A stretch of 24,752 nucleotides of DNA from Chloroflexota bacterium (GTDB taxonomy: Bacteria; Chloroflexota; Ktedonobacteria; Ktedonobacterales; Ktedonobacteraceae), in contig CADDYT010000089.1 of assembly GCA_902810755.1 (NCBI GenBank), forward strand, positions 1 through 24,752. The letters are read 5' to 3'. Under the pieces are notes generated by a model that was not told where the DNA came from, did no database searches, and saw only the letters and a program-made list of their open reading frames with translations. Position numbers and translations under genes: made by a program. Shown here piece after piece: positions 1-7,784 of this stretch (position 1 is the first letter of the stretch; each line of letters starts with the position of its first letter).

Positions 1-1632
1 GGCCTGGCGGCTGGCATGGCGGGGGCGGCTGGCATGGCGGCTGATCTGGCGGCTGGCATGGCGGAGGCGGCTGGCATGGCGGAGGCGGCTGGCATGGCGG
101 AGGCGGTACAACCCATCCTTCTGCACGGCGTCACCGGCAGCGGGAAGACAGAGGTTTATTTGCAGGCGCTGGCGGCGATGATTGCGCGGGGGAAGCGCGG
201 CATCGTGCTGGTGCCGGAGATTGCGCTGACGGCGCAGGCGGTGCAACGGTTCGCGGGCCGTTTTCCGGGCCGCGTTGCCATCATCCACAGCGCGCTGGGG
301 CCGGGCGAACGCTACGACGAGTGGCGGCGCATTCGCGCGGGCGAGGTGGATGTGGTGATCGGCTCGCGCTCGGCCATCTTCTCCCCCTTGCCCGATCTCG
401 GCCTCATCATTCTCGACGAGGAACACGAACCGGCCTACAAACACGAGTTCCGGCCCACCTATCACGCGCGTGAGGTGGCGCTGCAACTGGGACGCATCCT
501 GCATATTCCCGTTGTGCTGGGCAGCGCGACTCCAGCGGTGGAGAGCTATTACCGCGCGGAACAGGGGCAGTATCGGCTGGTGGAACTGGCGAACCGGGTC
601 AGCGCGGCGTTGCCGCCGGTCGAGATCATTGATCTGCGCAGCGAACTGCACGCGGGCAACACCAGCATCATCAGCCGCCGCTTGCAGGCCGAATTGGAGC
701 GCGTCCTGGCGGCGGGGCAGCAGGCGATTCTCTTTCTCAACCGGCGCGGCGCGGCCAGTTGCGTCCTCTGCCGCGAGTGCGGCTTCGTTGTCATGTGCGA
801 CCGCTGCGACATGCCCATGACCTATCACTCGACCGAACGTATCCTGCTCTGCCACTATTGCAACCGGCAAAGCCGAGTGCTGACGCGCTGCCCACAGTGC
901 AGCAGCACGGGCATTCGCTATTTCGGCCTGGGAACGGAGAAGGTGCAGGAGACGATCAAACGCAGCTTTCCGCAGGCAAGGTTGCTGCGCTGGGATCGCG
1001 ACACGGCGCGCAACCGCCACGCCCACGAGCAACTGCTCGAACGCTTCGCCAACCGCGAGGCCGACATCCTGATCGGCACGCAGATGATCGCCAAAGGGCT
1101 GGATATCCCCGGCGTGACGCTGGTGGGCGTCGTCTCGGCGGATATCGCGCTCAACCTGCCCGATTTCGCGGCGGCGGAACGCGCCTTTACGCTGCTCACG
1201 CAGGTGGCAGGCCGCGCCGGGCGCGGGCAGGAACCGGGCGTGGTCATCATCCAGACCTTCAACCCGCAGCACTTCTGCATCGATGCCGCCTCGCGCCACG
1301 CCTACGGCGAGTTTTACGCTACCGAGATTGAGGTGCGCCGCCGCTACGGCTACCCGCCGTTTCGCCACTTCGTCAAATTCACCTACAGTCACGAGAACCG
1401 CCAGCGCGCCCAGAACGAGGCCCTGCTGCTGCGCGAACGTCTCGACGACTGGATCGAGCGGCTCGGCATGACGCAGACCGATATCGTCGGCCCTGCCCCG
1501 GCCTTGATGGAGCGCGTGCGCGGCAAATTTCACTGGCAGATGATCGCGCGCGGCCCCGACCTGCACCGCCTCCTGCGCGTCGTCGATGCCCCCGGCTGGC
1601 ACATCGACATCGACCCGGTCAGCACCCTGTGA
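1..1632 (+). CDS. priA: Primosomal protein N' (PriA helicase), 5'-truncated
   Basis: PriA is the 3'-to-5' superfamily 2 helicase that restarts stalled replication forks and reloads the replisome. The frame is open from base 1, so the N-terminal DNA-binding domains lie outside the window and the ATG at 16 is internal. Visible are Walker A GVTGSGKT, Walker B-type DEEHE, and a zinc-binding insertion with eight cysteines in four CxxC pairs (CVLCRECG, CDRC, CHYC, CPQC). Helicase motifs follow (GTQMIAKGLDIPGV and QVAGRAGRG), then the PriA C-terminal domain with YGYPPF. The odd part is the 5' end: bases 1-108 encode an Ala/Gly/Met/Glu repeat where PriA proteins normally have only a short loop before the Walker A strand. 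The gene is convergent with the next one, with six bases between stop codons. The identification is secure. Confidence 0.96.
   Translation, partial: GLAAGMAGAAGMAADLAAGMAEAAGMAEAAGMAEAVQPILLHGVTGSGKTEVYLQALAAMIARGKRGIVLVPEIALTAQAVQRFAGRFPGRVAIIHSALGPGERYDEWRRIRAGEVDVVIGSRSAIFSPLPDLGLIILDEEHEPAYKHEFRPTYHAREVALQLGRILHIPVVLGSATPAVESYYRAEQGQYRLVELANRVSAALPPVEIIDLRSELHAGNTSIISRRLQAELERVLAAGQQAILFLNRRGAASCVLCRECGFVVMCDRCDMPMTYHSTERILLCHYCNRQSRVLTRCPQCSSTGIRYFGLGTEKVQETIKRSFPQARLLRWDRDTARNRHAHEQLLERFANREADILIGTQMIAKGLDIPGVTLVGVVSADIALNLPDFAAAERAFTLLTQVAGRAGRGQEPGVVIIQTFNPQHFCIDAASRHAYGEFYATEIEVRRRYGYPPFRHFVKFTYSHENRQRAQNEALLLRERLDDWIERLGMTQTDIVGPAPALMERVRGKFHWQMIARGPDLHRLLRVVDAPGWHIDIDPVSTL
16..108 (+). 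repeat. 18-bp tandem repeat (coding minisatellite) in priA
   Basis: The unit ATGGCGGAGGCGGCTGGC occurs at 58-75 and 76-93, with a partial copy at 94-108. Variant copies lie at 16-33 (one base changed) and 34-57 (a 24-base variant). The unit is a multiple of three, so copy number can change without breaking the frame. Each unit encodes MAEAAG. Bases 1-15 continue the pattern, so the array may extend past the window edge. Confidence 0.9.
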
Positions 1633-1638
1633 TGCTCA

Positions 1639-2055
1639 TTATTCCCAGCTGGTGAACTTTGTCGGGATGACGCGAATGGGCTGGCTGTACTCCTGAGCCA
1701 TCGCCTGCGCGTTCCAGCCCATGCCCTGCAAGAGTTGTTCGTACTTCTGCGCGTAGGCGGGCAGCGTGGTATTGACAGAGACAGGGTCAAGCAGAACGGC
1801 CTCGCCCTCGATCAGCACAACGTCATCGCCCTCGCCGGTCGTTTCCAGCGCCAGCATGACATTGGAGTTCTCGCGAATGTCACGTACTTTCACCGTATTC
1901 GGCTTGCTGAAAATGAGAATCGTGGTGCCGTCCCACAGAAACCAGACCGGCACCATGTGCGGCCTGTCACCGTTCACTGTAGCAAACCAGATAATCTTTT
2001 CGTCCTGCAACCGCTGATTGATATGCGCGTCTTTCGGCTGAGCAAGGTTCAGCAT
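1639..2055 (-). CDS. PPOX-class FMN/F420-type split-barrel oxidoreductase
   Basis: This 138-residue protein has the size and pattern of the pyridoxamine-5'-phosphate-oxidase-like split barrel. It has an N-terminal strand reading IIWFATVNGDRPHMVPVWF, a WDGTTILIFSKP strand pair, the KVRDIRENSNVMLAL segment, and a C-terminal IRVIPTKFTSWE tail. In the F420/FMN-dependent members (TIGR03667-like) this layout binds the cofactor phosphate and isoalloxazine ring. The substrate cannot be told from sequence. The ATG at 2055 has CAGGAG about six bases upstream. It is divergent from rarA across 79 bases and convergent with priA. Confidence is good for the fold and low for the exact reaction or cofactor. 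Confidence 0.85.
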   Translation of the reverse strand: MLNLAQPKDAHINQRLQDEKIIWFATVNGDRPHMVPVWFLWDGTTILIFSKPNTVKVRDIRENSNVMLALETTGEGDDVVLIEGEAVLLDPVSVNTTLPAYAQKYEQLLQGMGWNAQAMAQEYSQPIRVIPTKFTSWE

Positions 2056-2134
2056 GCGTATCTCCTGTTCTTTAGAATTATGTGCTATCCTTACTTATAT
2101 CACGCGAAAGCAAACACGTAGAGGGGCAACAGCT
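2056..2134. promoter_or_regulatory. Divergent intergenic region, PPOX gene / rarA
   Basis: This 79-base AT-rich gap must hold the promoters of both divergent genes. Each gene has a Shine-Dalgarno-like site at its edge: CAGGAG for the minus-strand gene and GAGGGG (2121-2126) for rarA. A minus-strand CATAAT is the best -10-like hexamer, but no convincing -35 goes with it, so no precise promoter is claimed. Confidence 0.4.
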
Positions 2135-3565
2135 ATGCCAGATCAAACATCGCTTTTCGGCTCGGATGATATCCCGCCCGAACAGAAGGCCGCGTCAGGG
2201 GCCAACACGAGCGCAAAGACGGCGCGAGCAGCCAGCGGAACAGGCGAGAGCGAGCCGCTGGCTGCTCGCATGCGCCCGCGCACGCTGGATGAGATTGTGG
2301 GGCAGGAGCAACTGCTGGCGCCGGGACGGCTGCTGCGCCGCACCATCGAAGCCGACCGCATCCCATCGATGATCCTGTGGGGGCCGCCGGGCAGCGGCAA
2401 GACGACGCTGGCCGAGGTGATCGCGCGGCAGACGCATGCTCGCTTCGTCACGCTCAGCGCCGTCTCCGCCGGGGTGGCCGACCTGCGCAAAGTGGTGGAC
2501 GAGGCGCGCAAGCTGCTGCAATTCTCGAAGCAGCGCACCATCCTCTTCATCGACGAGATTCACCGCTTCAACAAGGCGCAGCAGGATGCCGTGCTGCCCC
2601 ACGTCGAACGCGGCACCGTGACGCTCATCGGCGCGACGACGGAAAATCCCAGCTTCGAGGTCAACAGCGCGCTGCTCTCGCGTACCCGCGTCTTCACGCT
2701 CAAGGCCCTGACTGAAGAGCAGGTGGTGGGCCTCCTGCGCCGCGCGCTGGAAGACCGGGAGCGCGGGCTGGGCAACAGTGGCCTCACGATCGAAGACGAG
2801 GCGCTGCAACAGATCGCCATCTTCGCCAACGGGGACGCGCGCACAGCCCTCAACGTGCTGGAACTGGCCGCGCAGGGCGCGAGCGCGAGCAAGGCGCGGG
2901 GAGGGACCGCAACCATCACCGTCTCCCTCGTTGAAGAGGTCATGCAGCACCGCGCCCTGCTCTATGACAGGGGCGGCGACCAGCACTACGATACTATCTC
3001 CGCGCTGCACAAAGCCCTGCGCGGCTCCGACCCCGATGCCGGCCTCTACTGGCTGGCGCGCATGCTCGAAGCGGGCGAAGACCCCCTCTACATCGTGCGC
3101 CGCCTCATCCGCTTCGCCTCCGAAGACGTGGGCATGGCTGACCCGCAGGCGCTCGTCGTCTGCGTGGCCGCGCAGCAGGCCGTCCACTTCGTCGGCCTGC
3201 CCGAAGGCAACCTCGCCCTCGCTCAGGCCGTCGTCTACCTGGCGACCGCGCCCAAAAGCAACGCCCTCTACGAAGCCTATAGCCGCGTGCAGGCAGACGT
3301 GCAGCAGACGCGCAACGAACCCGTTCCCCTGCACATCCGCAACGCCCCCACGCAACTGATGAAAGACCTCGACTACGGCAAAGACTACAAATACGCCCAC
3401 GACTACTACAAAGATATGCAGATCGACGACCCTGACCGCCCGCCCGCCACAAAAGTGCAGGAATATCTGCCGGAGAGCTTACAGGGCAAAAGATACTACG
3501 AACCGGGCCAGCAGGGAAAAGAGGCGAGCATTAAGAGATGGCTGGAGAAGCGGCGCGGGAACTAG
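2135..3565 (+). CDS. rarA: Replication-associated recombination protein A (RarA/MgsA AAA+ ATPase)
   Basis: RarA is a clamp-loader-like AAA+ ATPase that acts at stalled forks and single-strand gaps. The start is the ATG at 2135, preceded by GAGGGG; the frame opens earlier but the extra residues are not family-like. The 476-residue product has the N-terminal PLAARMRPRTLDEIVGQEQL signature, Walker A GPPGSGKTTLA (about residues 83-93), Walker B FIDEIHRFNKAQQD (about 139-151), sensor 1 GATTENPSFEVNSALLSR, and the C-terminal tetramerisation half (SEDVGMADPQAL, LATAPKSNA, DYGKDYKYAHDYY). Residues 1-45 are a low-complexity leader. Its TAG overlaps the stop codon of the convergent LIM-peptidase gene within the shared bases CTAG. 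Confidence 0.96.
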   Translation: MPDQTSLFGSDDIPPEQKAASGANTSAKTARAASGTGESEPLAARMRPRTLDEIVGQEQLLAPGRLLRRTIEADRIPSMILWGPPGSGKTTLAEVIARQTHARFVTLSAVSAGVADLRKVVDEARKLLQFSKQRTILFIDEIHRFNKAQQDAVLPHVERGTVTLIGATTENPSFEVNSALLSRTRVFTLKALTEEQVVGLLRRALEDRERGLGNSGLTIEDEALQQIAIFANGDARTALNVLELAAQGASASKARGGTATITVSLVEEVMQHRALLYDRGGDQHYDTISALHKALRGSDPDAGLYWLARMLEAGEDPLYIVRRLIRFASEDVGMADPQALVVCVAAQQAVHFVGLPEGNLALAQAVVYLATAPKSNALYEAYSRVQADVQQTRNEPVPLHIRNAPTQLMKDLDYGKDYKYAHDYYKDMQIDDPDRPPATKVQEYLPESLQGKRYYEPGQQGKEASIKRWLEKRRGN

Positions 3566-4479
3566 CCTGCCGGTAATTGCCCGGTAGTACAGAGAACGTC
3601 TATCAGACGCTGAAAACCGGTGGCCTGCGCCAGCGTCTGGATACGCTTGAATCCTTCACCGTAGACAGGGTCGGCATTGCGCTCGATGCGCCGGGCATAG
3701 TATTTGCTCGTTTCGGTATCCATCTCGCTGTAGAAACGGTGGGAGAGGAACTCGCAAAATCCCTCTTCCGCCCACAGAGGCAGCGTTGTGACCCGATGAA
3801 CAACCAGCCATGCATGGCCAAGTTCATGAATGGTCACGCCATGAAAGAGAGGGACAGGCAGGCCGCGCAGGATCACCACCCCGTTCACCACCGTTCGGGT
3901 GATTTGCCCCTGCTGGATGTAGGTGGAGTACCAGGTTGCGCCCAGCACTCTCCCTCCCTCATCGCGCTGCAACAGGCTGGCCAGATCGGAATGCCCGCAG
4001 AGTTTGATATGCAGCTCCAGATTGTTGTAAAACAATCCCTGCCGGTTGATCCATGCGACTAAGCCGGTAAAAATGGGATGAGCCTGGGCAATCGAATCGA
4101 TGGCGCTTGCCCGGCACAGGGGGCAGCGCGCCGGTTCGTCTGTCCCGGCGCTTGCTCCCTGGTAGCGCGCCGGAACGAGGCGACCGCAAAATTGACAGGC
4201 AGGATATTCTTTCGCATGTTCGATACAGTATTTCGTTCCCCAGCCATCGACCAGATACGAGCCGATCAATGGCTTTCCACAGTACGCGCAGCGAGCCGCG
4301 ATGTGCTGGCGATAGCAGTCAACGTGGTAGGGCTTGCCCTCAAGCTGGTAGAAGGACGGGCTGTCCAGAGGTTTGTTGCAGGCAGCACAGACAAAATGCG
4401 CAGGATGCCAGTTCGCGCCTAACGCGGTGATGTATCTTCCATAAACAGGTTGCTCGCATCCCTTACAAATCGGCGCCAT
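3562..4479 (-). CDS. LIM-domain DA1-type zinc metallopeptidase
   Basis: This 305-residue protein has two parts. Residues 1-125 are zinc-finger modules. The first is LIM-like, with C5/C8, H25/H28, C31/C34 and H52/C55 and the typical WHPAHF and FYQLEGKPYH spacing. Further pairs follow at C64/C67, C85/H88, C95/C98 and C119/C122. Residues 130-305 match the DA1-like peptidase layout: IHELGHAWL supplies the HExxH site (H218, E219, H222), and LWAEEGFCEFLSH supplies the downstream acidic ligand near E239/E240. In plants DA1 is a ubiquitin-activated peptidase that limits organ growth; bacterial versions are known only as predicted proteins. There is no signal peptide, so it is probably cytosolic. It is the last gene of the operon, three bases after the kinase stop, with TGGAG six bases before the ATG. 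The domain call is strong; the substrate is unknown. Confidence 0.88.
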   Translation of the reverse strand: MAPICKGCEQPVYGRYITALGANWHPAHFVCAACNKPLDSPSFYQLEGKPYHVDCYRQHIAARCAYCGKPLIGSYLVDGWGTKYCIEHAKEYPACQFCGRLVPARYQGASAGTDEPARCPLCRASAIDSIAQAHPIFTGLVAWINRQGLFYNNLELHIKLCGHSDLASLLQRDEGGRVLGATWYSTYIQQGQITRTVVNGVVILRGLPVPLFHGVTIHELGHAWLVVHRVTTLPLWAEEGFCEFLSHRFYSEMDTETSKYYARRIERNADPVYGEGFKRIQTLAQATGFQRLIDVLCTTGQLPAG

Positions 4480-4482
4480 GGT

Positions 4483-5865
4483 TTACTCCAGGACGCGCGC
4501 CAGGCGTTTGCCGCTGCCAAAACTGAAGAGCATGCCGCGACGCAGGGGGAGAGACGCGCCACGCCCCACCGTGCCGCTCCCTCCCAGAACGACCGTCCAG
4601 GGAGTATCGGTCATATTCACCAGACGATATACGCCCTCTCTGGCATCCCAGCCGGTCTGGCCAATCATGGGAGTACCCCGGCGGGCAAATGGTGGCCGCT
4701 TTCCCGGCTCGGCAATATCAGCAAAGATGGGCAGGCCATGATAAAGGACGACCGGACGCACAGGGGCATAGGTACCTTTCGCCTTCTCTTCCAGCAGTTC
4801 TAACACTGCTGGAAACGGCGCGCGCGAGTTAGTGCCACAGAACGGACAGGTACGTCGTGGTGGCGGTTGCAGCCAGTACTGGTAAAAGAAAGACTGCCGA
4901 CAACCCGGGCAACTCACCAGTACATCATAGGCTTCGGCCAGGGCGCGTTCCCATTCAAGCGCCAGCGGGCGCTTTTGCGGTTCGTGCAGGCCCTGAATCA
5001 AGGTCTGTTCCGTCAATTTTTGCAGTTGCGGAGTGAGAGAATGATAGGAAAGCAGCCCATTGCGGAAAAGAGGAGAACCGATACGCGAAAGCCAGTTGCG
5101 CCGGTCGTTGGGATTCTCGCTGAAGCAGGCGAACTGTCCGTAGCCCAGTTCGTCATCATGGATGGGGTCAGCGTCATCATAGCATTTCTGCGTCAGCATG
5201 ACATTGCGCAGCAACAACGTCCACAGCACCAGCACGGCGAGGCTGTAGCGGTCGGTCAGCTCATCGGGCTTGTTTTTGCGCATCATCACTTCTGGCGCGA
5301 TGAAACCGGGCATGCCTTTGACCTGCGGCTGAAGGAACCCTTTGACGATCAGGCCATCCAGATCGATCAGCACCACTTCGCCGCTGGTCGGCTGAGCGAG
5401 GAAGTTTTTCAAATGGACATCGCCGTGAGCCATGCCCTTGCCGTGAATGGCGCGCACAGCCGCTGCGGTGCCGCGCGCCATCTTCAGGTATTCCAGCCAG
5501 CTACGCCCCTGCCGGAATTGCGCTACCGCATCGACCGGACTATAAATGAACCTGTACAATGGAACATGGGTAGAGGGAATACGACGTGTTACAACCCCTG
5601 TTTTGCGCTGCCCGTTCAATTGATCGACAATGCCCAGCGGCCATGCCAGGAACTGTTCATCTTCGCCGAGATTTTTGCCCAGATCGAGTATTTTTTGCAG
5701 CATAGCCTGTTTATCGGGCGGCGCGGAATGATAGATTTTCACGACATATTTGCCATCGGTCGTAAAATAGATACTTCCTTCACCTCCCCGGTGGGCGGGC
5801 TGATCAGTGATCGTCAGTTGGCCGGGCAGGTTCTGGCTCCCCGGTAACAGGGTGACTGTTGCCAT
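4483..5865 (-). CDS. Atypical Ser/Thr kinase with C-terminal zinc ribbon (TerY-P triad kinase)
   Basis: This is a 460-residue predicted protein kinase. The glycine loop is RGGEGSIY (about 26-33) and the ATP lysine is in VVKIY (K43). The catalytic loop is AHGDVHLKNFL (D149, N154), with HGD in place of HRD. The metal-binding motif reads LIDLDG (D168) in place of DFG, and GFIAPEV is the APE motif. A zinc ribbon follows (C319/C322 and C340/C343). The last 90 residues look beta-rich and end in a stretch faintly like an FHA domain (GTVGRGASLPLRRGMLFSFG); that resemblance is tentative. Kinase-zinc-ribbon proteins beside vWA and PP2C genes are typical of the TerY-P triad. The start overlaps the phosphatase gene by 62 bases and has AGAGAGA upstream. 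No membrane segment is seen. Confidence 0.88.
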   Translation of the reverse strand: MATVTLLPGSQNLPGQLTITDQPAHRGGEGSIYFTTDGKYVVKIYHSAPPDKQAMLQKILDLGKNLGEDEQFLAWPLGIVDQLNGQRKTGVVTRRIPSTHVPLYRFIYSPVDAVAQFRQGRSWLEYLKMARGTAAAVRAIHGKGMAHGDVHLKNFLAQPTSGEVVLIDLDGLIVKGFLQPQVKGMPGFIAPEVMMRKNKPDELTDRYSLAVLVLWTLLLRNVMLTQKCYDDADPIHDDELGYGQFACFSENPNDRRNWLSRIGSPLFRNGLLSYHSLTPQLQKLTEQTLIQGLHEPQKRPLALEWERALAEAYDVLVSCPGCRQSFFYQYWLQPPPRRTCPFCGTNSRAPFPAVLELLEEKAKGTYAPVRPVVLYHGLPIFADIAEPGKRPPFARRGTPMIGQTGWDAREGVYRLVNMTDTPWTVVLGGSGTVGRGASLPLRRGMLFSFGSGKRLARVLE

Positions 5866-6997
5866 CGTTTCTCTCTCTTTGCATGATAATCACTAATGTG
5901 CGATCATCCCAGCTTCCTTTAACCTCGTAGGAAGATAACCAGTTCAGCAATTGAGCTGCCGCTATGCTCGGATTGTGAGCAGTCTGGAGCGCCGCCCTGA
6001 TACTTTTTGCCCACTCATCTAAAGCTGAACGCGGCCCGTATAACAGATCGCCGGAAACGCCATCGGTCATCACGAAAAAAGCGGTGAAATCCTGTTCTGC
6101 CGAAGGGGTAATGGGACTGATGGCCAGGTATTTCTTGAAGTTGGGACGATTAATGGTGTAGGTAGATTGTTGGTCGCCCGCATCAGGGGCCTCCACCAGT
6201 TCCTTCGCTTGCAATTGCGTCGATAAGCCGAGCAAGGCGCCATCGCCAATCTGACCAACCACCCCATAGCCTGTTTCTACATTGAGCAGAAAGGCCAGCG
6301 CCGTACAGCTCAATTCCGCCACCTCCACACTCAGGCTGCTGGCATGCTGTTTCAACCCGAGATAGGTCTTATCAAAAGCCTGTTCCATTGCATCGAGCAG
6401 AGCAGTTTCCTGCGACACAGATGGGGCAGGAGATGAACTGTCCGGGGCCTCTGGCTGCGACGCGCCCCCCTGAGCATCCCCCGGCAGGGAGAGACACCAG
6501 CTCATAGTTGCTGCCTGGTGAAATTGCATGCTCGCAGCGTCGCCAGAGGAGGCTTCTGAAGCATCGTTGTTGTAGCGCACAAGGGGAGGATTGAAAATGA
6601 ATTGCTCCAGAGCGGGCGGCGGCACAAGGTCCTTCAAAACAGCCGCGTCTTCTGAAAATGCCGCGCTGCCGACGAACGGCTCGCTTTCCGGCGGTATTGA
6701 AGCAGGAAGGTTGCGCAGCAGCAGCGCGGTCAGCGACTCAACGACGTAGGTCGCGCCGAAGCGAGAGAGGGGCCGCGTCCCCACGCCATCTGCCACAGCC
6801 ACCGCCAGCCAGGGACCAATAGAGCGCACGGCAAAAGCATCATCACGAGGGGATCTGTGGGCCAGATGAAGCTTGCCAATCGCACTTGCCCCTACCACCA
6901 GATAGGGGCCAATTTCGGCATGGGCCATCATCCAGTGAGGATGAGTGTCCCCCGATGCTCCCAGGCCACGATCACCAATGGCAAAACCAGTCCGCAT
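5804..6997 (-). CDS. PP2C-family protein phosphatase (TerY-P triad)
   Basis: This is a metal-dependent Ser/Thr phosphatase of about 397 residues. Landmarks are SPRDDAFAVR near residue 50, AVADGVG (metal Asp near residue 70), LNVETGYGVVGQIGDGALL near 240, FVMTDGVSGD near 310, and SWDDRTLVII near 365. Together they supply the usual acidic metal ligands. An insertion of about 100 residues (roughly 98-205), rich in Pro, Ser, Ala and acidic residues, separates the first and second halves and is unusual for PP2C. The frame opens at a GTG at 7012, but AGAGGAG at 7003-7009 lies six bases before the ATG at 6997, so 6997 is preferred. This site overlaps the upstream vWA stop, implying translational coupling. 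The likely role is to reverse the neighbouring kinase's phosphorylation. Confidence 0.88.
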   Translation of the reverse strand: MRTGFAIGDRGLGASGDTHPHWMMAHAEIGPYLVVGASAIGKLHLAHRSPRDDAFAVRSIGPWLAVAVADGVGTRPLSRFGATYVVESLTALLLRNLPASIPPESEPFVGSAAFSEDAAVLKDLVPPPALEQFIFNPPLVRYNNDASEASSGDAASMQFHQAATMSWCLSLPGDAQGGASQPEAPDSSSPAPSVSQETALLDAMEQAFDKTYLGLKQHASSLSVEVAELSCTALAFLLNVETGYGVVGQIGDGALLGLSTQLQAKELVEAPDAGDQQSTYTINRPNFKKYLAISPITPSAEQDFTAFFVMTDGVSGDLLYGPRSALDEWAKSIRAALQTAHNPSIAAAQLLNWLSSYEVKGSWDDRTLVIIMQRERNDGNSHPVTGEPEPARPTDDH

Positions 6998-7008
6998 CTC
7001 AACTCCTC

Positions 7009-7734
7009 TCACGGAATACGAATCAGACCTGAAGTAGCCTGCATATCGGCGAAGGGATCATCGGGATTTCCTCCCGGCGCGACCGAACTGACGATACTCT
7101 GTGAGAGGTACTGGAATAGCGTGACAAAAGCAGCCGAGTCTGCTTCCATGCGGAAGGCCGTTCCTGTGCTGATATTCTTCAGAGTTGTATCATCCACGTT
7201 TGGCCCGCAGCCTACCGCCACGATCGTACTTGGCTTGATCTTGCCTCTGGGCCGGTTGATGACCGCGTCACGTTCCGGCATCCACAGGCGATCTGTCACT
7301 TCCCCGTTTCCATCCGTCGGCAGCCCGTCCGTCAGCACGAAGACCGCCGGCTTCCAGTCTCCTTTCTGACCGCCTTTTACTGCCTTGACAACATCCGGTT
7401 CGCGATCCATCGAACGCAGCAGCACCTGGAACGCTAAATCGAGCCGTGTCACCCCGAAAGCTACCAGGTTGGGAGGCTGGAAATCCGCTATGGGAACCAG
7501 CGTGTTGTTAAGCAATTGCGCATCACTGGCAAAGGTAATGATTCCCACCTTCACCACATCACGCGCAAAGGGATCGTTGGAAACTTCCCTTTGAAAGAGT
7601 TCCAGCCCCCGTCGAACGGCATCGATTGGCGCCCCATCCATACTGCTTGAAGTATCGAGAAGCAGGTAGACCGGCAGCTGGCGTTCGCCCCCTGCCGGTT
7701 GCACGTCAGCCCATGCAGGTACATTACTTTGCAT
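7009..7734 (-). CDS. TerY-like von Willebrand factor A domain protein
   Basis: This is a 241-residue single-domain vWA protein. The metal-ion-dependent adhesion site is intact: LLLDTSSSMDG (D27, S29, S31), the GVTRLDLA threonine (about T96), and VFVLTDGLPTDG (D136). There is no signal peptide or membrane helix, so it should be cytosolic, like TerY of tellurium-resistance loci. In the TerY-P triad the vWA protein is thought to bridge partners of the kinase and phosphatase. The frame opens at 7812, but AAAGGGAAG just upstream of the ATG at 7734 and the family-like length favour 7734. It is followed directly by the PP2C gene, whose ribosome-binding site overlaps its stop codon. Confidence 0.92.
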   Translation of the reverse strand: MQSNVPAWADVQPAGGERQLPVYLLLDTSSSMDGAPIDAVRRGLELFQREVSNDPFARDVVKVGIITFASDAQLLNNTLVPIADFQPPNLVAFGVTRLDLAFQVLLRSMDREPDVVKAVKGGQKGDWKPAVFVLTDGLPTDGNGEVTDRLWMPERDAVINRPRGKIKPSTIVAVGCGPNVDDTTLKNISTGTAFRMEADSAAFVTLFQYLSQSIVSSVAPGGNPDDPFADMQATSGLIRIP

Positions 7735-7784
7735 GTTCTTCCCTTTCGTTTTTTCCTGTAGAGAATTTCCAGGAATATTCAGCT

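Noticed and set aside
2195..3400. 401-codon minus-strand open frame opposite rarA
   Set aside because: rarA is unmistakable on the plus strand. The antisense frame is an artefact of GC-rich codon bias and shows no family motif.
4867..5847. 326-codon plus-strand open frame opposite the zinc-ribbon kinase
   Set aside because: It is antisense to recognisable kinase motifs and lacks a ribosome-binding site or family resemblance.
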